Assembly: GCA_028684065.1 (NCBI GenBank)
Contig: JAQUGO010000001.1
Location: forward strand, 1-64,000
DNA: 64,000 bases
Origin: Sulfurospirillaceae bacterium
Lineage (GTDB): Bacteria > Campylobacterota > Campylobacteria > Campylobacterales > Sulfurospirillaceae
Reading direction: 5' to 3'
Part shown: one piece after another, positions 27,485 through 36,640 of the stretch
How positions within the stretch are numbered: the stretch's first letter is position 1
Layout: every line of letters starts with the position of its first letter
Translations under genes and position numbers: made by a program
The notes under the pieces: model-generated
Databases searched by the model: none
What the model was told of the DNA's origin: nothing
Seen by the model: only the letters and a program-made list of their open reading frames with translations

Positions 27485-29203
27485 ATGTTTTTACCAACAA
27501 CACGAGCTGAGATGAAAAAAAGAGGATGGCGTCATTTGGATGTTATCTTAGTAACCTCAGATGCTTATATCGACAGCCCTTTTATGGGTGTTGCCGTCAT
27601 TGGTAGAATCTTAGAAAAAGCAGGCTATCGTGTGGGTATCATCGGTCAGCCAGATATTAGCTCAGATAGTGATATCAAACGCCTTGGCGAGCCTAAACTT
27701 TTTTGGGGTGTGAGTGGCGGTAGTGTTGACTCGATGGTTTCAAACTATACCGCTACTAAAAAGTTCCGAAGTGACGATGACTACACCCCTGGTGGTAAAA
27801 ACACCAAACGACCTGACCGTGCTAGCCTTGTCTACACTAACCTCATCCGCCAATACTTTAAAGAGACTGTTCCTATCGTACTTGGGGGAATAGAAGCAAG
27901 TTTAAGGCGTGTAAGCCATTATGATTTTTGGTCTAACAAACTCAAAAAGCCTATAATTTTTGATGCAAAGGCGGATTATCTCATTTATGGTATGGCTGAT
28001 CATAGTATTATCGAATTTGCAGATGCTCTAAAAGAAGGTATTCAGCCTTACCATGTCAGGGGTCTTAGTTACATTTCTAAAGAACTTAAAAGTGACTACA
28101 TCCAATTACCAAGCCATGATGAAGTAGTTAATGATAAACATAAATTTATCGATATGTTTGATTTGTTTTACCACAATAATGACCCCATTAGTGCCAAAGG
28201 TTTGTGTCAAAAAGTAGACAGTCGCTACCTCATCCAAAATCCTCCTTCTTACTACCTGCAAAGCAATGAACTAGATGAAGTAAGCGCCCTACCCTACGAG
28301 CGTGACTTACATCCGTATCATCAAGCAGAAGGAAAAGTAAAAGCCTTGGAGACAATCAAATTTTCTATCTCAACGCACCAAGGTTGTTATGGGGAATGTA
28401 GTTTTTGCGCCATCAGTGTGCATCAAGGGCGGACTATCAGAAGTCGCAGTGAAAATTCTATTATCAATGAAGCGAAACTTTTTACAACGTACAAAGACTT
28501 TAAAGGCATTATTTCTGATATTGGTGGGCCAACGGCCAATATGTACGGCTATGAGTGCAGTAAAAAAATCACAAAAGGAACCTGCGAAGAGAAAAGTTGT
28601 ATGTTCCCAACAATGTGCAAAGCCCTAAAACCAACGCATAAAAAGCAAATAGAGCTTTTACGCAAAGTACGCTCCATCGAAGGCATTAAAAAAGCTTTTA
28701 TCGCTTCAGGTATTCGGTATGATCTTATCAGTGATGACAAAGCTCACGGATATGAATACCTCAAAGAAATCGTCAATCATCACATTAGCGGACAAATGAA
28801 AATTGCCCCTGAACATATTGATGATGAGATACTTGGTCTCATGGGAAAACCAGGCAAGCAATCTTTGGTTGAGTTTAAAACACTTTTTGACAAACTCAAC
28901 CGAGAATCTGGTAAAAAACAGTTTTTAACCTATTACCTTATCGCCGCACATCCTGGGTGTGAAGAAAAGCATATGGTCAATCTGAAAGACTTCGCAAGTA
29001 ACGTACTAAAAATGAGTCCTGAACAAGCGCAAGTCTTTACCCCTACTCCATCAACCTATTCAACATTAATGTACTACACGGGACTTGAACCCAAAAGTAG
29101 AAAGCCACTTTTTGTGGAAAAAGATACCCAACGCAAAGAAAAACAAAAAGAGATTGTGGTGAGTAAAACAATAAAATCTTTTAAAAGTGGATTTGACAGT
29201 TAA
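27485..29203 (+). CDS. YgiQ-family radical SAM protein
   Basis: 572 residues. An N-terminal B12-binding-like segment (GVAVIGRILEKAGYRVGII) precedes the radical SAM cluster motif CYGECSFCAISVHQGR near residues 301-316, then the C-terminal region EHIDDEILGLMGKPG and FTPTPSTYSTLMYYTGL that mark the UPF0313/YgiQ family. Additional cysteines (CSKKITKGTCEEKSCMFPTMC) lie after the radical SAM core and could bind a second cluster. The reaction is unknown. Followed nine bases later by a thiamine-binding-like gene, likely one operon. Confidence 0.88.
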   Translation: MFLPTTRAEMKKRGWRHLDVILVTSDAYIDSPFMGVAVIGRILEKAGYRVGIIGQPDISSDSDIKRLGEPKLFWGVSGGSVDSMVSNYTATKKFRSDDDYTPGGKNTKRPDRASLVYTNLIRQYFKETVPIVLGGIEASLRRVSHYDFWSNKLKKPIIFDAKADYLIYGMADHSIIEFADALKEGIQPYHVRGLSYISKELKSDYIQLPSHDEVVNDKHKFIDMFDLFYHNNDPISAKGLCQKVDSRYLIQNPPSYYLQSNELDEVSALPYERDLHPYHQAEGKVKALETIKFSISTHQGCYGECSFCAISVHQGRTIRSRSENSIINEAKLFTTYKDFKGIISDIGGPTANMYGYECSKKITKGTCEEKSCMFPTMCKALKPTHKKQIELLRKVRSIEGIKKAFIASGIRYDLISDDKAHGYEYLKEIVNHHISGQMKIAPEHIDDEILGLMGKPGKQSLVEFKTLFDKLNRESGKKQFLTYYLIAAHPGCEEKHMVNLKDFASNVLKMSPEQAQVFTPTPSTYSTLMYYTGLEPKSRKPLFVEKDTQRKEKQKEIVVSKTIKSFKSGFDS

Positions 29204-29212
29204 GGAGAGAGT

Positions 29213-29524
29213 ATGAGCGTTTTAATGGAATTTAGTATGTTCCCATTAGAGGGTAGTGGAAGTAAAAGTGCTTATGTGGCTAAGATTGTTAAACTCATTC
29301 AAAACAGCGGTTATCCTTATAAATTAACGCCGATGAGTACTGTTGTAGAAACAGAGACGATGAATGAAGCGCTTAAATTATTGGAATATTCATATGTACA
29401 ACTGGATGAGTGTGAACGTGTTTATGCCTGCGTTAAATTTGATATTAGAGAAAACAGAGAAGATGGAATGCACCAAAAGATTGCTTCTATTCAAGACAAG
29501 CTTGATGAGCCTGTTATAACATAA
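29213..29524 (+). CDS. MTH1187/YqgV-family thiamine-binding-like protein
   Basis: 103-residue ferredoxin-like fold protein of the UPF0045 family. It begins MSVLMEFSMFPL, followed by YKLTPMSTVVETETMNEALKLL, the family core. Members bind thiamine or its precursor and are often linked to thiamine uptake. GGAGAG precedes the ATG. It trails ygiQ by nine bases. The function in this organism is inference. Confidence 0.78.
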   Translation: MSVLMEFSMFPLEGSGSKSAYVAKIVKLIQNSGYPYKLTPMSTVVETETMNEALKLLEYSYVQLDECERVYACVKFDIRENREDGMHQKIASIQDKLDEPVIT

Positions 29525-29559
29525 ACTTGTGTTAAACTATCCTTACATGTAAAGATAAT

Positions 29560-29937
29560 TTACTGGACATCCAACCACTTCTTGGCTTCGTCAATATCTT
29601 CAAAATAGTGCATTTCATAAGGCGTAAACCAATTGCTTATTTTAACACCATAGGTATATAATGCGCTTTTCCCAACAACAGCAATTTTATCAAATACGCT
29701 GTCATGTTGTAATCCAAATTTTATATCATCCCATGCCGCTTCTAATTCCCAGCCATCTAAATCTGTTATATCCACCAACATTTTTACTTTGGGCTCTTTT
29801 ATATCTTTCAAAGATTTTTCAAACAAAGGAACAAATGTAGCATAATCCTCATGCGTTAATGTACCGTTCACTTTTATGTAACAATAAAATGATTCACCCA
29901 AGCCCTTTAATTCAAAGTGCAATACTTTGGTTTTCAT
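29560..29937 (-). CDS. SpoIIAA-like (STAS superfamily) protein
   Basis: 125 residues resembling the SpoIIAA-like family: KVNGTLTHEDYATFVPLFE, then VKMLVDITDLDGWELEAAWDD and a C-terminal FTPYEMHYFEDIDEAKKWL. Such proteins form CRAL-TRIO/STAS-like folds and are thought to bind lipids or regulators; no function is established here. Single gene, convergent with the thiamine-binding-like gene, with a TTACATGTAA copy between the two stops. Confidence 0.75.
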   Translation of the reverse strand: MKTKVLHFELKGLGESFYCYIKVNGTLTHEDYATFVPLFEKSLKDIKEPKVKMLVDITDLDGWELEAAWDDIKFGLQHDSVFDKIAVVGKSALYTYGVKISNWFTPYEMHYFEDIDEAKKWLDVQ

Positions 29938-29982
29938 AGCATTCTCCTTGAGAGTTTTTAGTCAATATAGTACAAACAAACT

Positions 29983-30009
29983 TAAAAAAACTATCTATAT
30001 TACCGATAT
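29983..30009 (+). promoter_or_regulatory. Sigma-28 (FliA) promoter candidate
   Basis: TAAA at 29983-29986, 17 bases, then CGATAT at 30004-30009, with CC ahead of the GATAT. Spacing and -10 are identical to the sites before flgM and flaG in this window. It lies 21 bases ahead of the ATG of the hypothetical gene at 30031. Confidence 0.6.
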
Positions 30010-30030
30010 GCTTACTACAAGGAGTCTCCA

Positions 30031-30546
30031 ATGAATAGTATCAGTGCAAGCAATTATGCTTATAATGATTTTAGCCTTTCGCTGCAAACCAGTAGTGGTG
30101 ATACCATTAACCTAAAAATGTATGATGAAAAAGCAGTGGACTTTTCTCATAGTGAAGATAAAACCTCACGTAGCACAACTCTTTCACTCTCTCATGCCTA
30201 TGGTTATAGCTTTGAGTACAATGGGGATGGCATCGATGAGAATGATAAAAAAGAGATCCAAGCGGCGATGAAATTGGTTCAACCTATGATAGATGAGTAT
30301 CTCAATAATGTACAGAAAAGTGAGCCTAGTACGGCAGATATCACCAATACTGCCTTTGATATAAACACCTATTTACCGAAACAGAAAGACAGTAATACCA
30401 AAGGTTATTTAAATGACAATATCCTGAAAAGCATGGATAATACACTTGCGACAATGAAAAATAACAATGAAAAAATTCTTCAAAATGCCCAAAAACTTTT
30501 TGATGCAATTTTGAAACAAAATAACTCTTTTGAGCTTTACATGTAA
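30031..30546 (+). CDS. Hypothetical protein, probably co-expressed with flagella
   Basis: 171 residues, no signal peptide or membrane helix, no known domain recognised. The N-terminus (MNSISASNYAYNDFSLSLQT) is polar and serine-rich, like flagellar type III export substrates. A DxDG-like patch (YNGDGIDENDKKEI, about residues 69-82) resembles half of an EF-hand. The C-terminal half is predicted helical with heptad-like leucine spacing. AAGGAG precedes the ATG, and a sigma-28 promoter lies just upstream. It ends in TTACATGTAA, the TAA being the stop codon. Role unknown; a secreted or motility-linked factor is inference. Confidence 0.7.
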   Translation: MNSISASNYAYNDFSLSLQTSSGDTINLKMYDEKAVDFSHSEDKTSRSTTLSLSHAYGYSFEYNGDGIDENDKKEIQAAMKLVQPMIDEYLNNVQKSEPSTADITNTAFDINTYLPKQKDSNTKGYLNDNILKSMDNTLATMKNNNEKILQNAQKLFDAILKQNNSFELYM

Positions 30547-30570
30547 GGGACAAAGGGATACAATGGATTC

Positions 30571-31041
30571 ATGAAATATTTTACACTTAAGTATCAATGC
30601 CTTATCAATGCAACAGCACAAGAGGTCTGTCATTTTCATACCGATACAACAAATCTGCCACGCATTACGCCTCCTTCCACACATGTCACTATCGTCTCTA
30701 TGGCTGTACCACTTATCGAAAAAAGTATGGTGATTTTAGATATTAAACGACTGGGTTTTACAACCCGCTGGGAAATGGAAATCGAAACATTAAAGTGTCC
30801 ACATACCCTCGTCGATACTATGCGAAAAGGCCCTTTTCGTTTTTTCAGGCATGAACGTCATTTTATATCTGTTGATGAGCAAACAACACGCATGGAAGAG
30901 ACACTCACATTTAGACCTCCACTTCCTTTGTTAGGAATCCTTTCATTTTGGTTTTTAAAAAAAGACATGGATGCGATGTTTGCATATCGACATCATCAGA
31001 CACAACACTATTTTGATGCTCTAAAAGGTCAGAATACTTAA
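30571..31041 (+). CDS. SRPBCC (START-like) family protein
   Basis: 156 residues with the helix-grip layout of polyketide cyclase/ligand-binding proteins: an N-terminal strand, INATAQEVCHFHTDTTNLPRI, a middle of antiparallel strands, RMEETLTFRPPLPLLG and a long C-terminal helix. The family binds hydrophobic ligands; ligand unknown. It is 24 bases after the sigma-28-driven gene and followed by a membrane protein 24 bases later, so the three may share transcripts. Confidence 0.7.
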   Translation: MKYFTLKYQCLINATAQEVCHFHTDTTNLPRITPPSTHVTIVSMAVPLIEKSMVILDIKRLGFTTRWEMEIETLKCPHTLVDTMRKGPFRFFRHERHFISVDEQTTRMEETLTFRPPLPLLGILSFWFLKKDMDAMFAYRHHQTQHYFDALKGQNT

Positions 31042-31065
31042 CTCAATAGCGTAAAAGGATTCTCG

Positions 31066-32316
31066 ATGGATACACTTATATTTCAAAATGTCATTGTATC
31101 GATTGTTCTTGGCTTTTTAATTGGTTTACAACGTGAGATGCACATACTCTATGATAATCGTCAAAAACATTTTGCTGGTGCACGTACCTTTGCTTTAATT
31201 TGCCTTCTTGGGCATCTTAGTGCATGGCTATCAGCGTATATACCTTTTTTTGTGCTCATTGTCTTAGCCATCTTGGGGTCATTACTCGTGAGTGCTTATT
31301 ATCTTAATTATACCACTATTGAAAATGGTATGACGACAGAGTTTTCCGCTTTAGTGACGTTTTTAATTGGTGCCCTCTTGGTTTATGACTCTATAACGCT
31401 TAGCGTATTTATCGCCATTATGGTGCTGTTTATACTGAATATCAAAGAGAAGATTCAATCTTATGAAAAAGTAATTGAAAAAAAAGATCTCAGTGCAGCA
31501 ATTCTTTTTTTAATGATGAGCTTTGTTATATTGCCCTTATTACCCGATAAAACCATTGACCCATGGAACTATATTAATCTGTATAAAATATGGCTTATGG
31601 TTGTTTTAGTGGCAGGAATATCCTTTGTAGGCTATATCGCGGTACGGCTTATTGGAACAAAGCATGGACTTGGATTGGCTGGTTTTTTTGGAGGAATCGT
31701 CTCATCTACAGCAGTAACACTTAGTTTTGCCAGACGAAGTAAAGAAAATCCAGACTTTACCAAAAACTTTGCAATTGGCATCTGTTTGGCATGTTCTATG
31801 ATGCTTGTACGCGTATTTATAGAAATGTATGTGATTAATCCAGCATTAGCACACCATATTTTTATTCCTGTACTTATCGCTACTTTCGCAGGTTTTATTT
31901 TCATTGGTATTTTGTATCTCAAAACACACAAAGAGTGGATTGTGCATGAAATGCATTTAAAAAATCCTTTTAACCTTAATGAAGCTTTGCTATTAGGCTT
32001 ATTATTTGGAGCCATTTTAGCATTAATCACCTATGCCAATCAGCATTATGGAGACTCTGGAATTCTTACTGTTTCGTTTATTTCGGGTCTCAGCGATACA
32101 GATGCTATTGCTATCTCGCTTGCTTCTTTTGCAAAAACTGGTATTGTGGCAGAAACCATTTTAAATGCACTCATATTAGCAATCATCGCTAATTCTATCA
32201 TTAAATTGGCCCTTGTTTTTTTTCTAGGTAATCGCATCCTTGGGCTGTATATTAGTAGTTATCTTGGACTGACTATCGGCGTTTTTGCACTCTCTTACTA
32301 TTTAAGTATTGTATAA
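31066..32316 (+). CDS. MgtC/SapB-DUF4010 membrane protein
   Basis: 416 residues with about twelve membrane helices. The N-terminal half has the MgtC pattern FLIGLQREMH and GARTFALICLLGHL; the C-terminal half is DUF4010-like with GLAGFFGGIVSSTAVTLSFARRS and SGLSDTDAIAIS. Transport function unclear; relatives have been linked to magnesium limitation or ion transport. Same strand as the preceding SRPBCC gene. Confidence 0.8.
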   Translation: MDTLIFQNVIVSIVLGFLIGLQREMHILYDNRQKHFAGARTFALICLLGHLSAWLSAYIPFFVLIVLAILGSLLVSAYYLNYTTIENGMTTEFSALVTFLIGALLVYDSITLSVFIAIMVLFILNIKEKIQSYEKVIEKKDLSAAILFLMMSFVILPLLPDKTIDPWNYINLYKIWLMVVLVAGISFVGYIAVRLIGTKHGLGLAGFFGGIVSSTAVTLSFARRSKENPDFTKNFAIGICLACSMMLVRVFIEMYVINPALAHHIFIPVLIATFAGFIFIGILYLKTHKEWIVHEMHLKNPFNLNEALLLGLLFGAILALITYANQHYGDSGILTVSFISGLSDTDAIAISLASFAKTGIVAETILNALILAIIANSIIKLALVFFLGNRILGLYISSYLGLTIGVFALSYYLSIV

Positions 32317-32335
32317 TGATACAAAGGAAAATACT

Positions 32336-33013
32336 ATGTTGAAAAATACCCTACTTTTTTTAATTTTATTAGGCTTTTTGAGTGGTTGTACGGATAAAGA
32401 GGAAGAAAAACAAACAACGAGTATTGCACAAACGCAACCTGTAGAACAGCGCTACCAAAAAGCTATTAGAGAGAGCATCTTGAAAGGTCTCAAAGAGCCT
32501 GAAAAGTATAAAGAAATAGCGTGGAAGAAAATGTTCTGTAGTGATATTATCACCAAGCGTATTCACAAAAATGCTCTTTTTATCGCCCATACCTTTCAAA
32601 GTCAAAATATTTTTAAAGGACCGATTGTCAAAGACTATATCTATTTTATAGGCGAGGGGGCACCAAGTCTTTTGATTGATTTTGAATTTAAAATTGCCCT
32701 TGAAGAGTTCTTAGCCAACCCACATATCGGCGCATTATTTGCACCTTTTAACTGGGATTTTCCAACACTGTTGAGTGCTTACAAACAAAGCCAAAACGAT
32801 AAAGAGGCTAAAGCCAAATTCAATGCTTTTGTTTATGGCGTTCACACCTTGAGTAAAACTGATCAAGATTTTTTAGCGGATGAAATTTCAAAGCTTAATA
32901 CACCCATGTCACGTGCAAATAACTATGCGATTTTCATTGTTTTACGCTTGTTCCCCGAGTTGATGGAGGAATTACTGTTTGATACTATAACCGTGCCATC
33001 AAGCCAACCCTAA
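32336..33013 (+). CDS. Putative lipoprotein of unknown function
   Basis: About 225 residues. I start at ATG 32336 (MLKNTLLFLILLGFLSGC), as AAAGGA lies eight bases upstream and this gives a clean signal peptide with lipobox LSGC. The longer frame from 32309 overlaps the previous gene. The mature part is mainly helical and charged, starting TDKEEEKQ; no domain recognised. Likely anchored in the inner or outer membrane facing the periplasm. Probably co-transcribed with the DUF4010 gene. Confidence 0.75.
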   Translation: MLKNTLLFLILLGFLSGCTDKEEEKQTTSIAQTQPVEQRYQKAIRESILKGLKEPEKYKEIAWKKMFCSDIITKRIHKNALFIAHTFQSQNIFKGPIVKDYIYFIGEGAPSLLIDFEFKIALEEFLANPHIGALFAPFNWDFPTLLSAYKQSQNDKEAKAKFNAFVYGVHTLSKTDQDFLADEISKLNTPMSRANNYAIFIVLRLFPELMEELLFDTITVPSSQP

Positions 33014-33017
33014 GTCG

Positions 33018-33794
33018 TTAAAAAATCCTTACATGTAAACTATCGTCATAGGCTAAAGGTTTGGAAATTCGAGCTGTTTCGATGCAAAGCATTTTTGTGT
33101 AGTCTTCTTCTTTCATATCGGCTAATTGCATAACACCCTCTTTCCAAGGATTCCATACAACAACATCGCTATGGTTTTGATGAACAATACTTAGTGTTCT
33201 TGCATGTTCATTCAGATGCGTTACCTCGTTTGCTTGCGTGTAAATTCTATCAACTGCTTGGCTTACATGTAAAGCCTTTTCATAACTTTCGCAAACCGCT
33301 CCACCAGCCAAAGAATCGTTATAATGCGCACCTAAACCCTCTACTTTAACATCAAAAATATTCTTGCATGTTAGGTAGGTATGCAATGCGGCTGTACTCT
33401 GCATTTGAGCGTTTATACGCAAGCTTATACGGATGTCATGACCTAAGTGCATTTTAAGGGTTGTCATAAAACCATAAGGCCAGATTTCACGTGTTTTGGC
33501 TGAATCACGCAACTCAAATATAAGTTCAATACCCTCATCATTGCTAGAATGTTTGATAAGCTCCCACGGCATAATACGAGCAAAACCATGCGATGGACTT
33601 CCCGCTTTTCCAAACCATGGCCAACAGATTGGAATCCCACCACGAAATGCTTTGCCTTTTTCAAATGTGCCAAGTTCCGCCGCCCAAAGAATGGGATCGC
33701 CCCCTTTAGGCTGAAAATGAATCAGTTGTGCACCTTGACGTAAGATGATTGCATCACATAATGGGTGTGTAAGGGAAAGAAATATTTCATCCAT
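33018..33794 (-). CDS. D-hexose-6-phosphate mutarotase (YeaD family)
   Basis: 258 residues of the galactose mutarotase-like beta-sandwich superfamily. GGIPICWPWFG, then SPSHGFAR (near residues 52-73) is the YeaD signature. The catalytic pair is probably His in ALHTYL and Glu in MLCIETARIS near the C-terminus. Likely speeds alpha/beta interconversion of glucose 6-phosphate. Two copies of TTACATGTAA fall within it, one close to the 3-prime end. Confidence 0.85.
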   Translation of the reverse strand: MDEIFLSLTHPLCDAIILRQGAQLIHFQPKGGDPILWAAELGTFEKGKAFRGGIPICWPWFGKAGSPSHGFARIMPWELIKHSSNDEGIELIFELRDSAKTREIWPYGFMTTLKMHLGHDIRISLRINAQMQSTAALHTYLTCKNIFDVKVEGLGAHYNDSLAGGAVCESYEKALHVSQAVDRIYTQANEVTHLNEHARTLSIVHQNHSDVVVWNPWKEGVMQLADMKEEDYTKMLCIETARISKPLAYDDSLHVRIF

Positions 33795-33926
33795 TAAAAT
33801 ACCTTTGATAAATAATGATGAGATTATAGCAATAATATATTTTAGTCTCTACTAAACAAGACATTGATAGATATTTATAGAAAGTATTTGCTTAAAATTT
33901 AGTCATAGCACTTGCTTATTTTTTGA

Positions 33927-33932
33927 TAAAAT
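33927..33932 (+). promoter_or_regulatory. Possible -10 of the Amt-GGDEF gene
   Basis: TAAAAT in a T-rich context 22 bases ahead of the likely TTG start, leaving a very short leader. Confidence 0.35.
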
Positions 33933-33953
33933 TATTTTATTGATAGATAAGGA

Positions 33954-35777
33954 TTGAACATTAATACGCCAATTGACACACTTTGGGTTTTACTCTGCGC
34001 TTTTCTCGTTTTTTTAATGCAATTTGGTTTTGCATTGATTGAAACGGGTGTCGTTCGTTCAAAAAACACCATCAATGTTGCCATGAAAAACCTCATTGAT
34101 TTGGTATTTGGTGTCATCTTTTTTTGGATTGTTGGTTTTGGACTTATGTTTGGGGCAGATATTGACCATTTAGTTGGCAGTAGTAAATTTGTAATTGATG
34201 GTTATGATACCCAAGAAAATGCATTTTTCCTTTTTCAAGCTATGTTTGCCGCAACAGCGATTACTATCGTTTCAGGAGCCGTGGCTGAGCGCATTAAATT
34301 TGCAGCCTATATTATTGTCGCTATTATTGTCACAGCGATTATATACCCAATCTTTGGACATTGGGCTTGGTCTGAACAAGGTTGGTTAAAGGACCTTGGC
34401 TTTGTTGATTTTGCAGGCTCTTCTGTGGTACATTCGATGGGTGGATGGATCGGTCTTGCTGGAGCTATTGTTCTTGGACCAAGGCTAGGTAAATTTAAAC
34501 ACGGTGTTATCAAACACTTTGCTCAAAGTAACCATAACTTCATTGTTTTTGGTGTTTTTATTCTTATTTTTGCTTGGTTTGGTTTTAACGGTGGCAGTTT
34601 ACTCAAATTTGATTTACACGTAACAAGCATTCTCCTTAATACTCTCATTTCTGCTATGTTTGGCGGTTTAGGAGGATGGGTTATCAGCGTTTTCTTTAAC
34701 AAAATGGTTGAGATTGAAGTCTTCGCTTTCGGAATTATTTCTGGACTTGTTGGCATTACGGCAGGATGTGCCAGTATGGATATGAGGACATCTGCATTTG
34801 TTGGTTTTTCTTCAGCCTTTGTGATGGCATTAAGTGATTATATCATTTTGCGTAAGCTGAAAATTGATGACCCAGTCACAGCAGTTAGTGTTCACGGCTC
34901 TGTCGGCGCATGGGGAACACTCTGTGTTGGGCTTTTTGCTACGATTCCTGAAAACTTGACTCGTATAGATTTTATTCAAGTCCAATTACTGGGCATTATT
35001 GTTGTCTTCGCTTTTGCTTTTAGCTCTGGGCTCATACTATTTTATTTTCTTCACCGTATATCGTTGTTGCGTGTTTCAAAAAAATATGAAGTTATTGGGC
35101 TAAATGTTAGTGAGCATAACGCAAGACTTCCGTGGGTTGATACTGTCGAAAGTATTACTAAAATCATGAATACTGGGAATTTTAGTAAAAAAATCTATGA
35201 AGAACGTGATACTGAGATAGGAATGGTTGCTAAATTTTTCAACTATTTATTAGTCGTTTTGCAAGAAAAACAAATAGATTTGACAGAAAGAAATCAAATC
35301 TTAAAAAGTAAAGCAGAAATAGACCCTTTAACCAAACTTTTTAATCGTCGCACTGCATTAGAAACTTTACAATTAAAAACGGATCTGAATAAATTAGGTC
35401 TTATAGTCATCGATATTGATCATTTTAAATTAGTCAATGATACCTATGGGCACAATGCAGGTGATACTGTATTAAAAGAATTGGCACAAATATTGTCTAG
35501 TACAACACGCAAAAATGATATGGCTATACGATGGGGCGGAGAAGAATTTGTCCTCATAATACACAATACATCACTAAATGAGCTTGAAAATATTGCTGAA
35601 AAATTACGGATAAAAATCGAAAAACATTCGTTTTCGAAGGTCAAAAACATTACAGTCTCTTTAGGTGTAAGCGTTAATGAATCGATTGAACAATCTTTTG
35701 ATGAACTCTTTGAGTGCGCTGATAAAGCATTGTATCAAGCAAAAAAACTAGGCCGTAACCGAGTCTCCACACACTAA
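33954..35777 (+). CDS. Ammonium transporter fused to a diguanylate cyclase (Amt-HAMP-like-GGDEF)
   Basis: 607 residues. Residues 1-375 form an Amt channel with WFGFN (208-212) and the twin pore histidines in SSVVHSMGG (His160) and VSVHGSVGAW (His314). Residues ~385-435 look HAMP-like (TEIGMVAKFFN), then a short coil, then a GGDEF domain (450-607) with GGEEF at 528-532 and an RKND inhibitory I-site five residues before it. Transport and cyclase residues are both intact, so it may turn ammonium availability into c-di-GMP. No glnK lies nearby. The start appears to be TTG 33954, although AGGA is very close; ATT at 33960 has better spacing. Confidence 0.9.
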   Translation: MNINTPIDTLWVLLCAFLVFLMQFGFALIETGVVRSKNTINVAMKNLIDLVFGVIFFWIVGFGLMFGADIDHLVGSSKFVIDGYDTQENAFFLFQAMFAATAITIVSGAVAERIKFAAYIIVAIIVTAIIYPIFGHWAWSEQGWLKDLGFVDFAGSSVVHSMGGWIGLAGAIVLGPRLGKFKHGVIKHFAQSNHNFIVFGVFILIFAWFGFNGGSLLKFDLHVTSILLNTLISAMFGGLGGWVISVFFNKMVEIEVFAFGIISGLVGITAGCASMDMRTSAFVGFSSAFVMALSDYIILRKLKIDDPVTAVSVHGSVGAWGTLCVGLFATIPENLTRIDFIQVQLLGIIVVFAFAFSSGLILFYFLHRISLLRVSKKYEVIGLNVSEHNARLPWVDTVESITKIMNTGNFSKKIYEERDTEIGMVAKFFNYLLVVLQEKQIDLTERNQILKSKAEIDPLTKLFNRRTALETLQLKTDLNKLGLIVIDIDHFKLVNDTYGHNAGDTVLKELAQILSSTTRKNDMAIRWGGEEFVLIIHNTSLNELENIAEKLRIKIEKHSFSKVKNITVSLGVSVNESIEQSFDELFECADKALYQAKKLGRNRVSTH

Positions 35778-35781
35778 AGAA

Positions 35782-36525
35782 CTAGTGGAAACTCTCCACC
35801 AATTTTCCAACGAGTAAATTCCAGCCATCAACAAGTACAAAAATAAGTAGCTTAAATGGTAAAGAAATCATAACCGGTGGTAACATCATCATACCCATAC
35901 TCATCAAAACCGAACTGACGACCATATCAATAACAAGAAAAGGTAAAAAGAGTAAAAAGCCTATTTCAAATGCTGTTTTAAGCTCACTAATCATAAAAGC
36001 CGGTACGGCTACAGTCAAAGGTACTTCATCGATATTTTTGGGATTATCAAGATGACGAATGCGAAAGAAAAGGGCTAAGTCTTTTTCACGCGTATTGCGT
36101 ATCATAAATCCTTTAAAAGGGGCGGTTCCTCGTTCAAAGGCAACTTGATAACTTATTTGTGATGCCAGATAAGGTTTAACAGCTTTTTCATACGACTCCG
36201 TTGCCACAGGCTCCATAATAAAAAAGGTCAAAATCATTGCCAAAGAAACAAGGACTTGTGAAGGAGGCATTTGCTGTGTACCCAAAGCTTGTCTTAAAAA
36301 AGAAAAGACAATGAGTAAACGTAAAAAGCTTGTCATCACAAATATCAAAGAAGGAGCAAGTACCAGTATGGTTAAAACAATTAAGAGATTAAGACTTGTT
36401 ACAAGTTGTTGTGGGGTATCAGGTGCGCTTAAAGAGAGATTGACTGTGGGAATAGTATCAGCACCAAAGGCTAAAGGTGTTAGCAAAAAAAGTATTAATA
36501 AAAAAAGCTTCTTAGCTCTGTGCAA
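35782..36525 (-). CDS. fliP: Flagellar export apparatus protein FliP
   Basis: Core membrane component of the flagellar type III export gate. 247 residues with an N-terminal signal sequence, LIVLTILVLAPSLIFVMTSFLR and the conserved MAMILTFF-like segment, then four membrane helices ending with VDMVVSSVLMSMGMMMLPPV. Start is TTG 36525 with GAGGA seven bases upstream. It stands apart from other fli genes, as in C. jejuni, where it is also divergent from glmU. Ends four bases from the convergent Amt-GGDEF gene. Confidence 0.94.
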   Translation of the reverse strand: MHRAKKLFLLILFLLTPLAFGADTIPTVNLSLSAPDTPQQLVTSLNLLIVLTILVLAPSLIFVMTSFLRLLIVFSFLRQALGTQQMPPSQVLVSLAMILTFFIMEPVATESYEKAVKPYLASQISYQVAFERGTAPFKGFMIRNTREKDLALFFRIRHLDNPKNIDEVPLTVAVPAFMISELKTAFEIGFLLFLPFLVIDMVVSSVLMSMGMMMLPPVMISLPFKLLIFVLVDGWNLLVGKLVESFH

Positions 36526-36640
36526 ATGTTTTCCTCATAATGTGTTGTGTGATTTTAATTTGTTTTGCGTTAAAAGAACGTTAACTTTAAAGAACATTGC
36601 GTTAAAATAATAGACATTATCTTATGAGGAAACACTACTT

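Noticed and set aside
31632-32030. 132-codon minus-strand frame opposite the DUF4010 gene
   Set aside because: Antisense shadow rich in Lys/Pro, no start signal.
33877-33900. Sigma-54-like AGAAAGTATTTGCTT before the Amt-GGDEF gene
   Set aside because: Only nine bases between the G and GC elements and the first G is missing; spacing must be ten.
36311-36610. 99-codon plus-strand frame over the fliP start and glmU upstream region
   Set aside because: Lies mostly antisense to fliP signal region, composition unlike a protein, no ribosome site.
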